In this document: positions 17,180 to 26,253 of the stretch, one piece after another
Position numbering within the stretch: the stretch's first letter is position 1
Layout: each line of letters opens with the position of its first letter
Assembly: GCF_042466685.1 (NCBI RefSeq)
Contig: NZ_CP170448.1
Location: 3,410,001-3,474,000 of the forward strand
From: Vreelandella sp042466685
GTDB lineage: Bacteria; Pseudomonadota; Gammaproteobacteria; Pseudomonadales; Halomonadaceae
Length of the DNA stretch: 64,000 bases
Reading direction: 5' to 3'
The notes under the pieces: generated by a model
What the model was told of the DNA's origin: nothing
Database searches by the model: none
Seen by the model: the letters and a program-made list of their open reading frames with translations, nothing else
Made by a program: the position numbers and the translations under genes

Positions 17180-17212
17180 TGTTCCCCTTGGGTTCGCCAC
17201 CCAAGGGGAACA
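17180..17212 (+). terminator. Strong hairpin after the oxidoreductase gene
   Basis: A 14-bp perfect stem (17180-17193 with 17199-17212, core GTTCCCCTTGGG) closes on a 5-base loop 40 bp past the oxidoreductase stop and 21 bp before the IclR start. No T-tract follows, so it is either a poor intrinsic terminator or a stabilising or attenuating intercistronic element. Confidence 0.55.
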
Positions 17213-17233
17213 CGTAAGGAATCTTATAAAAGC

Positions 17234-18028
17234 ATGAAGCACGCCAACGCCAACGAATCACGCTCGCCGCAGTTCAATCAATCGCTGGAGAAAGCGTTTG
17301 CTGTGCTTGAGTTGTTTGATGCTCAGCACAGCGAACTCAGCCTTTCGGAAATCGCCAAGTATTCAGCGCTAAGCATGGGCTCGGTGCAGCGCATCACCCA
17401 CACGCTCGAACAACTCGGCTATTTGGCCAAAGCGCCCGCCAGTCGCAAGTACCGGCTCGGCATCCGCCTGATGACCCTCTCCGCCAACTATCTGGAAGCC
17501 GACTTGCTGGTCGATTGCGCCAACCCCTACCTATCGGAATTGAGCAACAGCTGCCTGGAAACCGTGTCACTAACCGAACCCTACGGGCTCGATATGATCT
17601 ACATGGCCCGTTTTACCAGCCGCCACTACATTCCCATTCATATGCCGGTTGGCAGCAGCGTACCGATGTACTGCTCCGCATCTGGCAGAGCGTTTTTATC
17701 GGCGCTGGACGACTCCCGCGTTCAGGAGTACTTAACCGCCTGCGAGTTAAAGGCCCATACTCCAAATACGATTACCGATATAAGCGCCCTAACCGACTTG
17801 ATCCGAGAATGTCGTACACGTGGCGTCGCCTGGAACGATGCTGAATACTTCCTGGGGGATATCAACATTGCTGCGCCGATAAGCAATGCCGCAGGTTTAC
17901 CGGTAGCCGCTGTGCACATCACAACCCCTAGCAGCCGCTGGAACCTTGAGCGAGCACTGGAACAGCTTGCCCCCTCTTTAATGGAGTGTGCTCGCGCGAT
18001 AACCAAGGCCGCTCGCATGCGTAGTTAA
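17234..18028 (+). CDS. IclR-family regulator of the ABC/oxidase cluster
   Basis: The 264-residue product has an N-terminal winged HTH (about residues 15-75, with LSLSEIAKYSALSMGSVQRITHTLEQLGYL) and a C-terminal IclR effector domain ending in conserved small-residue segments. It lies between the ABC-oxidase genes and the semialdehyde dehydrogenase, on the same strand, and most likely controls the cluster in response to the substrate or a breakdown product. AAGGA lies about 14 bases before the ATG, a loose spacing. The palindrome at 13409 is a candidate target. Confidence 0.93.
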   Translation: MKHANANESRSPQFNQSLEKAFAVLELFDAQHSELSLSEIAKYSALSMGSVQRITHTLEQLGYLAKAPASRKYRLGIRLMTLSANYLEADLLVDCANPYLSELSNSCLETVSLTEPYGLDMIYMARFTSRHYIPIHMPVGSSVPMYCSASGRAFLSALDDSRVQEYLTACELKAHTPNTITDISALTDLIRECRTRGVAWNDAEYFLGDINIAAPISNAAGLPVAAVHITTPSSRWNLERALEQLAPSLMECARAITKAARMRS

Positions 18029-18276
18029 CGCTATCGCGTTTAATAGATTTTTTTCAATAAGCATTAAGCATCTACCTGATACAGATAGCTGCGCTCAAAT
18101 TCCATACGCAATACTTGGAACTGATCGCTCTTACCACTGCCGGATAAATAACACCGATGCTATGCATGGCCGCTGTTTTTGTACTACAGTGACCAACTAG
18201 AAGTAATAGACCGGTCGATTAGGCGCCCTGGAGCTGGACGCTTTGACCTAACGTTGATCTATAGATAGGAGATCTT

Positions 18277-19659
18277 ATGAGCAACAGTATCAAGACGATT
18301 AATCCCACTAATGGTGAAACCCTCGAAACTTATGCGTTGATGAGCAGCGCAGAAGCCAAGCAGGTCGTGGACGACTGCTACGAGGCCTTTCTCGATTGGC
18401 GCTTGGAATCGCTGGAAAGCCGCGCCAAAACGGTAAAAGCCATTGGCCAAGCGCTGCAAAAGCATAAAGACGAGCTTGCCGACCTGATGGTCAAAGAGAT
18501 GGGTAAACTGCCTTCTCAGGCCCGTCAGGAAGTGGATCTGTGTACCGGTATCTGTGACTACACCGCTGAGCACGGCCCGAAAAAACTGGCCGACGAAGAG
18601 CGCCAGCCTGGCAATGGCGAGCGCGGTTTCGTGACCTACTCACCAATGGGTGTGATCTACGGCATTCAGCCCTGGAACTTCCCGGCGTATCAGGTGATCC
18701 GTTACTCTATCGCCAACCTTATGGCGGGTAACGGCGTACTGCTAAAACACGCTGAAAACGTCACCGGTAGCGGCCTGCTGCTGGAAAAGATCTACCGCGA
18801 AGCGGGTCTTCCGGAAAATGTCTTCCGCACGCTGGTGATCTCTCACGATGTGTCTGATGAGGTGATCGCCCACTCTGCAGTGCGTGGCGTAACACTCACG
18901 GGTAGCGATGGTGCGGGCCGCAAAGTGGCCGGTAAGGCCGCGGAGCATCTTAAAAAGACCGTGCTTGAGCTGGGCTCCAACGACGCTTACTTGGTGCTTG
19001 ATGACGCCGACATGGACGTGGCCATCGACACCTGTGTTCAAGGGCGTGTTTATAACGGTGGGCAAACCTGCGTCGCGGCCAAGCGTTTTGTGGTTACTGA
19101 AAAGAACTACGAGACGTTTAAAAAACGCTATGTAGAGCGCATGCAGTCGCTTAAAGCAGGTGACCCGACCCAAGAAGACAGCGACCTGGGCCCCATGGCT
19201 CGCTTGGATCTACGCGATGACCTCCACGACCAAGTGGAAGAGAGCGTGCGCAAAGGCGCGAAGATTCTCTGCGGTGGCGAAAAACCATCCGGTAAGGGCG
19301 CGTTTTACCCGGTCACCGTGCTGGATAACGTCACGCCCGGTCAGCCCGCCTATGACGATGAACTGTTTGGCCCCGTGGCTGCGCTAATTCGCGCCAAGGA
19401 TGACGAAGACGCCATGCGCATTGCCAACGACAGCCGTTACGGCCTGGGCGGCGGCATCATCTCTAAAGATGTGAAACGCGCCACCGAGCTTGCCAGCAAA
19501 TACTTTGATACCGGCATGGTGTTTATCAATGGCTTTGGCGTTGCGACACCGGAAATGCCTTTCGGCGGCGTTAAAAACTCCGGTTACGGCCGCGAGCACG
19601 GCGGTTTCGGCATGCACGAGTTCGTCAATGCCAAGTCAGTGATTGTCGTTCAAGAGTAA
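18277..19659 (+). CDS. NAD-dependent succinate-semialdehyde dehydrogenase
   Basis: This 460-residue aldehyde dehydrogenase belongs to the shorter SSADH group (YneI/Sad-like). It has IQPWNFPAYQVIR, LTGSDGAGRKVAGKAAEHLKKTVLELGSNDAYLVL with the general-base Glu, and catalytic Cys265 in GGQTCVAAK. It would oxidise succinate semialdehyde to succinate for the TCA cycle. It is the last gene of the plus-strand cluster, with a well-spaced TAGGAG before the ATG and a strong terminator after it. The 248 bp before it hold no clear gene or motif, so it probably has its own promoter. Other short aldehydes remain possible substrates. Confidence 0.9.
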   Translation: MSNSIKTINPTNGETLETYALMSSAEAKQVVDDCYEAFLDWRLESLESRAKTVKAIGQALQKHKDELADLMVKEMGKLPSQARQEVDLCTGICDYTAEHGPKKLADEERQPGNGERGFVTYSPMGVIYGIQPWNFPAYQVIRYSIANLMAGNGVLLKHAENVTGSGLLLEKIYREAGLPENVFRTLVISHDVSDEVIAHSAVRGVTLTGSDGAGRKVAGKAAEHLKKTVLELGSNDAYLVLDDADMDVAIDTCVQGRVYNGGQTCVAAKRFVVTEKNYETFKKRYVERMQSLKAGDPTQEDSDLGPMARLDLRDDLHDQVEESVRKGAKILCGGEKPSGKGAFYPVTVLDNVTPGQPAYDDELFGPVAALIRAKDDEDAMRIANDSRYGLGGGIISKDVKRATELASKYFDTGMVFINGFGVATPEMPFGGVKNSGYGREHGGFGMHEFVNAKSVIVVQE

Positions 19660-19694
19660 TCCAGTAAACGCTCACAACGGTGAGTAGTAAAAAT

Positions 19695-19732
19695 AAAGCG
19701 CCGCTAGCTATTTAGGCTAGCGGCGCTTTTTT
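19695..19732 (+). terminator. Rho-independent terminator after the semialdehyde dehydrogenase
   Basis: AAAGCGCCGCTAGC (19695-19708) pairs perfectly with GCTAGCGGCGCTTT (19716-19729), followed by a six-T run. It closes the plus-strand cluster and sits directly before the converging pgpA gene, so it may serve both sides. Confidence 0.93.
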
Positions 19733-19749
19733 GTGGCACTAAAACGCTT

Positions 19750-20229
19750 TTATGCCCGCTGAAACGTTCGGCGTTGCCATAGTTTTAATCCAATCGCTAT
19801 TACCACCCAAGTCACCAGCGCCGCGATAACATCATCCAACACAATGCCAAAACCGCCGTGAACATACTCTGCCAAATGAATCGGCGGCGGCTTCAATCCA
19901 TCGAAAAAACGGTAGACAACAAAGGCTATCGCCATGACCAGCGGGTGGCGCGCAGCGGTTAAGCCTATTACCGCCAGTGGAAACGCTACGTACTCATCGG
20001 CGACGATGCTGCCATGATCCAAGCCGGCATAGTGCCAGGCGGCGACGTGACAAACCGGCACCGCTAGCACCAGTAGAACAGCGATGATAGAGCCCTGTTG
20101 AACCAGCGGACGGCTTAGCAGCCACCACGCCAAGGGAATGCCCAGCAGCGAGCCAAAAGTACCTGGCGCCACCGGCGATAGCCCCAGCCCAAAGCCGGTG
20201 GCTATCCAAAAATTCACCGTATCGAGCAT
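19750..20229 (-). CDS. pgpA: Phosphatidylglycerophosphatase A
   Basis: The 159-residue membrane enzyme dephosphorylates phosphatidylglycerol-phosphate to phosphatidylglycerol. It shows the PgpA motifs FGLGLSPVAPGTFGSL at the N-terminus, DHGSIVADEYVAF in the middle, and VYRFFDGLKPPPI and GFGIVLDDVIA at the C-terminus. It has several helices and normal length. Its ATG overlaps the stop of the DUF533 gene as TAATG, so the two are probably translationally coupled. The thiL/nusB genes often found upstream of pgpA are not here. Confidence 0.93.
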   Translation of the reverse strand: MLDTVNFWIATGFGLGLSPVAPGTFGSLLGIPLAWWLLSRPLVQQGSIIAVLLVLAVPVCHVAAWHYAGLDHGSIVADEYVAFPLAVIGLTAARHPLVMAIAFVVYRFFDGLKPPPIHLAEYVHGGFGIVLDDVIAALVTWVVIAIGLKLWQRRTFQRA

Positions 20230-20984
20230 TAACCAGCCTGCTGCGCTTGGCGTTCGAGTTCGTCGGTCATCTCTTTGGGTAAGTTCAGGGCACTGGCCAG
20301 TTGGTCAAGCCAGGCGCGCTCCATGGGGTTTTGATCGTCTGTCACGGCCACGCTGATGAGATACATTTCCCGCGCCGCCTGCGGGGAGTCCGCTTCCCGG
20401 GCTAGCGCCTGGGCATCGAGCGGCGCTTTTAGCTGCTGCTCCACCCAGTTATGCATCTCCTGGTCGGCACCTAGGGCGTCAATCTGCTCGGTAATCAGCG
20501 CCTGCTCCTGCTCATCGATATGGCCATCGGCCCGGGCGGCCATAATCATCGCCTGCAGCAATTCCAGGCTGCGGCGCTCTTGATACTCGCCGCTAAGCGC
20601 TTCTACCCGCTCACCCTCTGCCTCCGTTTGGGCAGTACGCTCTTGTGCATTGCTGTCTTGCGCATTACCATTTTTTGCCGCTTGAGAGCTCTGCCACGCT
20701 TTCCAGGCCAACACGCCTACCCCGGCAATGGCGCCATATTTAAGCGCTTTGCCCCCCATACTGCGGCCGCGCTTGGAGCCGACTAACATGCCCATGGCAC
20801 CACCGCCGAGCAGGCTTTTCATATCAAAACCGCTGGAGGAGCCACCGCCTTGACTGCTGCCACCGCCCAGTTGCTTTGAAAGCCCACCCAGCATGCCTTT
20901 AACATCGACCCCGCTGCTACTGCCGCCCTTCTGACTGCCGCCGGCCTGTTGCATCAATTGCTGTAGAATCTTGCTTGCGTTCAT
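20229..20984 (-). CDS. DUF533/TerB-like membrane-associated protein
   Basis: The 251-residue product has a glycine/serine/glutamine-rich low-complexity N-terminus with two GGSSSGFD/VDMK-like units (residues about 17-60). A short hydrophobic stretch (GVLAWKAWQSS) follows, then an alpha-helical TerB-like DUF533 domain with ADGHIDEQEQALI, as in E. coli YebE. The family has no established biochemical role, though some members are envelope-stress genes. It overlaps pgpA by one base. No signal peptide is evident. Confidence 0.85.
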   Translation of the reverse strand: MNASKILQQLMQQAGGSQKGGSSSGVDVKGMLGGLSKQLGGGSSQGGGSSSGFDMKSLLGGGAMGMLVGSKRGRSMGGKALKYGAIAGVGVLAWKAWQSSQAAKNGNAQDSNAQERTAQTEAEGERVEALSGEYQERRSLELLQAMIMAARADGHIDEQEQALITEQIDALGADQEMHNWVEQQLKAPLDAQALAREADSPQAAREMYLISVAVTDDQNPMERAWLDQLASALNLPKEMTDELERQAQQAG

Positions 20985-21089
20985 CCTTGTACTCCTAAGT
21001 AGATAGTATCTTTAGGGCTCGCTTGACGACTAGTACACGTTATAGAGCATGCAGTATGAACGCAGCATGAACTAACGCTACTCCCGCTA

Positions 21090-24000
21090 TTAAAGAAGTG
21101 CGCCTTTTACTTCTGCCGAGCTCCCATGTCGACTAGCACGCACCTCTATACGGACTGGCATTTGCTCCTTGAGTTCGCTGACATGGGAGATCACCCCAAT
21201 CATTCGCCCGCCCATTTGCAGCTCGCTGAGCATGGCAATGGCTTGATCCAGCGCATCCTGATCAAGGCTACCAAAGCCCTCATCGATAAATAGTGTATCC
21301 AGCTGAATGCCGCCAGCATACGCCTGCACCACGTCGGAAAGCCCCAGCGCCAACGACAGCGCGGCCATGAAAGATTCGCCGCCAGACAGCGTTGCCACCG
21401 AGCGGTTTTTGCCGGTATAGGTATCGGCTACATCAAGTTCCAAACCTGACGCTCTGTTACCTTTGGAGGGATCCTCCCGGCGCACCAGCTGATAGCGCCC
21501 GCGGCTCATGCGTACCAAACGCTCAGAGGCTTGAATCAGAACATCATCCAGCAGTACGCCCAACACAAAGCGCTGCAAACTGATGCGATGCCCGGTGCGG
21601 CCATTGGCTACTTCGCTGAGCGTGCCCCACAGCTGATACTGGGCTTCGAGCTCTGCTTGCGCCGTATGGGCGGTCGCAAGCTTTTGACGAATGCCTCGCA
21701 GTGTGGACAGCCTTCCATCTAGCCCCCGCCACGCCTCTAGCTGGGTGTTCTCTTCTACTTGGGCGGCCTCGGTTAGGCTGGTCAACGTGGCCATATTCGG
21801 CAGCGTTTTTCCCGCCAGCTGGGTTTGGTAATTCGCCAGCGCACCTTCAAGCTCGGCTAGGCGGCGTTGGTACGCCTCTATCCGCTGAGTCAGTTCATGC
21901 CGCTGGGTGTCATCCAACTGTGCGGCTTGAAACGCCGCCTCGTCATCAAAGGGGCTGGCCTGCAGCGAGGCTCGCCACTCGGCTTGAGCCTGCTGAAGCG
22001 ACTGTTCGCTACGCTCGACCCGCTCGTTCGCGCCGCGTTGCTGCTCTTCCGCCCGCGCCAGTTGGGCTTGGCTGACCGAGAGTGCCTGTTGGGCGCTCTC
22101 CCAGGCTTTTTCGAGTTGGGCGATCTGGTGTTCAAGCTCAGTGAGGGTTCGGCGCATTGCCTCAGGGTCGCGAGCGTCTTCCGGCAGCGATTGGCTCAGT
22201 TGATCGCGCTGACTCTCCAGGCGCAACGCCTCCTCTTTCGCCCTCTCCACCGCAGGCCGCTGGGTTTTGAGCTGCTTGTCCAGCGCACCCCACTCCCGGC
22301 GCAGCGCATCCCGGGCGGCAATTTGCTGGCTAATCTCACGTTCAACACTTGCCCGGCGCTGCACTTGGCGACGCAAGCCTTCGCAGGCATTTTGCAGTTC
22401 AAGCAGCGGTTGACTAGCCCACTCGCCCAGCTGTTGGGTCAGCCGCTGGGCCTGCTCTGTGTTGTAGTTGATCTGCTGAGTGAGCTGATGGTGGTGACGT
22501 TCGGCGCGCTGTTGTGCTTGGCGAGCCTGCTCTTGGGCCGATCTGGCCTCTTCAACCTGTGCCTGCGTGACCAGTTCGGCACGGTTAACCGCTGGAGAGG
22601 GATGCTCCAGGCTGCCGCACACTGGGCAAGGCGCATCCTGTTCAAGAGTGAGCGCTAACAGCGCGGCCTGCCCCTGGTGCCAGCGCATCTCCTGCTCAGT
22701 GGCGTGGCGTTGCGCTCGTTCTGTTTCGCTTTGCTGACGCTTGAGTGCGTCAGTTGCCTGCTGCTGTTGGCTGGTTAACTCACGTGCTTGCCGCGTGAGT
22801 TCATCCAGCTCTTGGCGCTGGGTCAACAGGTCGTTATGGCGGCTTAGCTCAGTGGGGGCACTGGCCAGTTGCTGGAACTCTGTCTGTAAGCGTTCCAGAT
22901 TAACGCTAATCGCTTCGCCCTGCTGGCGGATGCTTTCTAGCTGTTTTTCATCCCGTTTGAGCGCCCCATCGGCTTGCTGCCAGGCGGCCTGCGCCGTTTG
23001 AAAGCGTGCCTGAAGCTCGCTTAACTGCTGGCTTTTATGAATAAATTCGCCCAATTGGCGATGCCGTTCCTGGAGCGTGGGAAGCTCTGCCTGACGCTGG
23101 CGTGCCACTTCTAACGCCTGCTGCGCCTGTTCAGCGTTACTACGTTGAGTGGCTAACGCAGATTGCGCCTGGCGCTGCTCGGCTTGGTCGGTGGTCAACG
23201 CCTGCTGCGCCTGATCTAAGGCAGCCCTCTGGGGGCGCAGCGCCTGGGCGTGAGAACTTTGCGCTAAACGCTCCTTACAGCTATCTATCTCAGCGTGCTG
23301 CTCAAGATGGCGGGCTTTATCCGCCGCCAGCTGATCCCGGGCCTCAAACTGCCGCTGCAGTGCCATGGCCTCATCGCGCTGCTTTTCGGCGCTACGGCGC
23401 TTCTGCTGGGCGGTTTCAAAGTGTTGCCGCGCTTGGTCTACCTGGGGTGTCAACGCTTCAAGCTCTTGCGCTAATGCAGCCTCGCTCGCCAGCTCCCCCC
23501 CGGCGAGAATGCCGCTAATATGCTGGCGGTGGTCACTCACCGCCCGTTCGATTTGGTTGGCCTGGGTGCGCAGGCTCTCTTCGATACGCTGAAAAATCTG
23601 GGTTTGAAACAGCTGGGAGAAAATCACTTCGCGCTCTTTAGAGCCTGCCAGCAGCAGTTCACGAAACTTGCCCTGGGGAAGCACCATCACCTGACGAAAC
23701 TGGTTGGCATCCAGGCCGATCAGGGTTTGCAGCTCCGCAGTGGCGTCGTTGACCTTGCGCGCCACCAGGCAGGTCTCTACATCACCATCTGCCTTTAATC
23801 GCCACAGCTGGGCTTCCGCGTTATGTGTGGTGGTGCCTTCGCCGCGGGCTTTGGGGCGCTCCTGCTGGGGAACCCGGCGAACCCGGTAATCCACACCCCG
23901 CAGGCGAAAGTCCAGCGTCACTTCGGTTAGCAGAGAGGCATCGGCCTGGTCGCAGCGCATCTGCGCCGGATCACGCTCATTGCCCGTGGTCTGGCCGTAG

Positions 24001-24155
24001 AGCGCAAAACAGAGCGCATCGAGAATCGAGCTTTTACCGGCGCCGGTGGGGCCATTAATCAGAAACAGCGGGCTTCTTCCCAGCGCGGTGAAGTCGATGG
24101 TCTCACTGCCCGCAAAGGGCCCAAACGCCTGCATGGTAAGGGTTAGCGGTGTCAT
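21090..24155 (-). CDS. sbcC: Exonuclease SbcCD subunit C (SMC-like ATPase)
   Basis: The 1021-residue protein has an N-terminal ATPase half with Walker A NGPTGAGKSS (residues about 34-43). A very long Gln/Glu/Arg-rich coiled coil follows, broken near residue 510 by the zinc-hook CPVCG. The C-terminal half carries signature LSGGESFMAALSLALGLSDVV and Walker B LDTLFIDEGFGSLD. With SbcD it cleaves DNA hairpins and processes blocked ends. It overlaps sbcD by 4 bp (ATGA). Length is typical. Confidence 0.97.
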   Translation of the reverse strand: MTPLTLTMQAFGPFAGSETIDFTALGRSPLFLINGPTGAGKSSILDALCFALYGQTTGNERDPAQMRCDQADASLLTEVTLDFRLRGVDYRVRRVPQQERPKARGEGTTTHNAEAQLWRLKADGDVETCLVARKVNDATAELQTLIGLDANQFRQVMVLPQGKFRELLLAGSKEREVIFSQLFQTQIFQRIEESLRTQANQIERAVSDHRQHISGILAGGELASEAALAQELEALTPQVDQARQHFETAQQKRRSAEKQRDEAMALQRQFEARDQLAADKARHLEQHAEIDSCKERLAQSSHAQALRPQRAALDQAQQALTTDQAEQRQAQSALATQRSNAEQAQQALEVARQRQAELPTLQERHRQLGEFIHKSQQLSELQARFQTAQAAWQQADGALKRDEKQLESIRQQGEAISVNLERLQTEFQQLASAPTELSRHNDLLTQRQELDELTRQARELTSQQQQATDALKRQQSETERAQRHATEQEMRWHQGQAALLALTLEQDAPCPVCGSLEHPSPAVNRAELVTQAQVEEARSAQEQARQAQQRAERHHHQLTQQINYNTEQAQRLTQQLGEWASQPLLELQNACEGLRRQVQRRASVEREISQQIAARDALRREWGALDKQLKTQRPAVERAKEEALRLESQRDQLSQSLPEDARDPEAMRRTLTELEHQIAQLEKAWESAQQALSVSQAQLARAEEQQRGANERVERSEQSLQQAQAEWRASLQASPFDDEAAFQAAQLDDTQRHELTQRIEAYQRRLAELEGALANYQTQLAGKTLPNMATLTSLTEAAQVEENTQLEAWRGLDGRLSTLRGIRQKLATAHTAQAELEAQYQLWGTLSEVANGRTGHRISLQRFVLGVLLDDVLIQASERLVRMSRGRYQLVRREDPSKGNRASGLELDVADTYTGKNRSVATLSGGESFMAALSLALGLSDVVQAYAGGIQLDTLFIDEGFGSLDQDALDQAIAMLSELQMGGRMIGVISHVSELKEQMPVRIEVRASRHGSSAEVKGALL

Positions 24156-25300
24156 CCCTGAGCCTCTTCATCACGGCTAAGCTCGCCTATCAGTGTGCTT
24201 ATCGCCTCGGTTTGTTGGTCGGTCAGGGGCTCGCCACTGGTCTGAGCGAAGAAGTCGCTGAACATATCCAGTGTGCTGAATTTCAGCCGCTCACGGTCAA
24301 GCTGCTGATTACCGCGGGCATCCAGCATGCCGGGCTTCTCCAGATGCAGCACGTTGGGATACACCTCACGCAGCTTGCCCATGGGGTCGAGAATGGCGTG
24401 GCGATCGGTTAACCGCACCAGCAGATAGTCATCAGCGTGCGGGTCTGTTCGCCCCTGGGCGATCAATGCATCAAGCTCGCCTTCCAGTACGCGCACTTCA
24501 CGGCTGGGTAGTAATGGGATCTGTTCAATCTGAGTGACGCCGGACGCGTCGAGATCCACCAGCGTTACGCCTTTGCGCTGGCTCGCTTCGGAAAAGCTGT
24601 ATTTGAGCAGCGAGCCGCTATAGCGAATATGCTCGCCGCCGCGATACTGGGGGCCATGCAGATGGCCAAGTGCCACGTAATCAAAGCCTTGCATAGGCTC
24701 CCAGGCAACGCTTTCGGCACCGCCCAAGGTCAACGGGCGTTCAGAGTCAGAAGCGCTGCCGCCATCCACAAAGCAGTGGCTCATTAGTATGCAGGGGCGT
24801 GTAGGGTGGCGCTGCTCTTCAATGCACTCAACCAGGTAACGGTGGGCAGCGTCAAAATCGCGCACCTCCACATTAAATTGGCTGCGCACATGCTCTGGGT
24901 CGGCGTAGGGAATGCCGAACACATCGACTTCAACGCCCTTAATCGCCAGCGTGACGGGAGTGGCAAAATCGGCGAGGTCGGAAAGAATATGCAACCCGGC
25001 CTGGCGCAGATGGCGGGCGCCGAAGCGTAATCGTTCGGCACCGTCGTGGTTGCCTGAGATCATAACCACCGGCAGTTTGCGTTCTTCGCAGAGCGCGTGG
25101 AGCACCTTATCCAGCAGCGTTACCGCCGCCGAGGGCGGCACCGAGCGATCGTAAATATCGCCTGCAATCAGCACCGCATCGACGTTCTCCCGGTCGATGA
25201 TCTCAATGAGCTGATCGAGCACATGGCGCTGATCATCCAGCAACGAAAGGTTGTGGAATAGCCGCCCCAAGTGCCAATCGGCGGTGTGAAGTAGACGCAT
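24152..25300 (-). CDS. sbcD: Exonuclease SbcCD subunit D (Mre11-like nuclease)
   Basis: The 382-residue nuclease subunit carries the calcineurin-like phosphodiesterase motifs TADWHLGR (residues 6-13), AGDIYDR, SGNHDG, SHCF and LGHLHG that bind two metal ions. The ATG at 25300 begins the conserved MRLLHTADWHLG; the upstream TTG at 25318 would add six unconserved residues. It is the first gene of the sbcDC operon and overlaps sbcC by 4 bp. Confidence 0.97.
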   Translation of the reverse strand: MRLLHTADWHLGRLFHNLSLLDDQRHVLDQLIEIIDRENVDAVLIAGDIYDRSVPPSAAVTLLDKVLHALCEERKLPVVMISGNHDGAERLRFGARHLRQAGLHILSDLADFATPVTLAIKGVEVDVFGIPYADPEHVRSQFNVEVRDFDAAHRYLVECIEEQRHPTRPCILMSHCFVDGGSASDSERPLTLGGAESVAWEPMQGFDYVALGHLHGPQYRGGEHIRYSGSLLKYSFSEASQRKGVTLVDLDASGVTQIEQIPLLPSREVRVLEGELDALIAQGRTDPHADDYLLVRLTDRHAILDPMGKLREVYPNVLHLEKPGMLDARGNQQLDRERLKFSTLDMFSDFFAQTSGEPLTDQQTEAISTLIGELSRDEEAQG

Positions 25301-25389
25301 AACAAGCTCAACTGCCAATAGTGTAGCGGCATCATAACAACCTAATAGGGCTGCGTTTAGCGCTTGCGTTGAGCTAGTATCAAATTGTG

Positions 25390-26214
25390 TTACGGCGTTT
25401 TGGGTAGCTGGCGTTTATGTTCGGTGCGTTGGTAGGTGCGGGTAATGGTCGTGTAAGCCTGCTCGCTCACCTCCTGGCCGCTAAGAAACGCGTCGATTTC
25501 AGCGTAGCTGACACCCATTGCCTCTTCATCAGCCAATTGAGGTTTCAGTGATTCCAAATCTGCAGTGGGTAGTTTCTCGACCAGGGAAGCAGGCGCGCCC
25601 AAGGTGGCACCAATCTCTCTTACCTGCGCTTTGGTAAGACCGGTAAGTGGCGCCACGTCGCAAGCACCGTCGCCATATTTGGTGAAAAAACCCATCAACG
25701 CTTCCGCCGCTTGATCAGTCCCCACCACTAAACCGGATTTAGCACCTGCGACGGCATATTGGGCAACCATGCGCTGTCGCGCCTTGATATTGCCCAATAC
25801 AAAGTCCCGCTGAGCAGCATCTTTAAACTCCAGCCCCCCTTCTTCAAGAGAAGTTAGCATAGTGTCGCTAGCAGGCTTTACGTTGACAGCTAACACTTCA
25901 TCGGGGCTGATAAAGGTGAGTGCCTGTTGAGCGTCCTGTTCATCTTTTTGATCCCCGTAAGGCAAGCGCATCGCGTAGAAACGTGCGTCAACCCCCTTAT
26001 CGCGGGCTTTTTCGACGGCTAACTGGGCTAACCGCCCCGCGACAGTTGAGTCCACGCCGCCACTAATACCCAATACCAGCCCGTGCTGGCCTGTCTCTAT
26101 CATTTGGCTGCAAAGAAAATCGATCCGGGCATTGATTTCATCACGCGGCGCTATAGATGTCTTCACCTGTAACGCAGACTGAATAAGCTGTTGCTGATCT
26201 GCTTGTTGAGTCAT
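25390..26214 (-). CDS. nadE: Ammonia-dependent NAD+ synthetase
   Basis: The 274-residue enzyme makes NAD+ from nicotinate adenine dinucleotide, ATP and ammonia. It has the PP-loop SGGVDST, GTDQAAEALMGFFTKYGDGACDVAPLTGLTKAQVR and a basic C-terminus. Length matches the short ammonia-dependent bacterial form, with no glutaminase domain. The ATG at 26214 is chosen because GGAGG lies 10 bases before it; the ATG at 26232 lacks a ribosome site. It follows pncC by about 40 bp on the same strand, so the two salvage genes are probably co-transcribed. Confidence 0.96.
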   Translation of the reverse strand: MTQQADQQQLIQSALQVKTSIAPRDEINARIDFLCSQMIETGQHGLVLGISGGVDSTVAGRLAQLAVEKARDKGVDARFYAMRLPYGDQKDEQDAQQALTFISPDEVLAVNVKPASDTMLTSLEEGGLEFKDAAQRDFVLGNIKARQRMVAQYAVAGAKSGLVVGTDQAAEALMGFFTKYGDGACDVAPLTGLTKAQVREIGATLGAPASLVEKLPTADLESLKPQLADEEAMGVSYAEIDAFLSGQEVSEQAYTTITRTYQRTEHKRQLPKTP

Positions 26215-26253
26215 TGCTCGTTCTGCCTCCATGCAATTTATAGGGAATCGTGG

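Noticed and set aside
21867..22658. Long plus-strand frame of 263 codons inside sbcC
   Set aside because: It is antisense to the sbcC coiled coil; the repetitive codon pattern of the coil keeps the opposite strand open. It has no recognisable domain.
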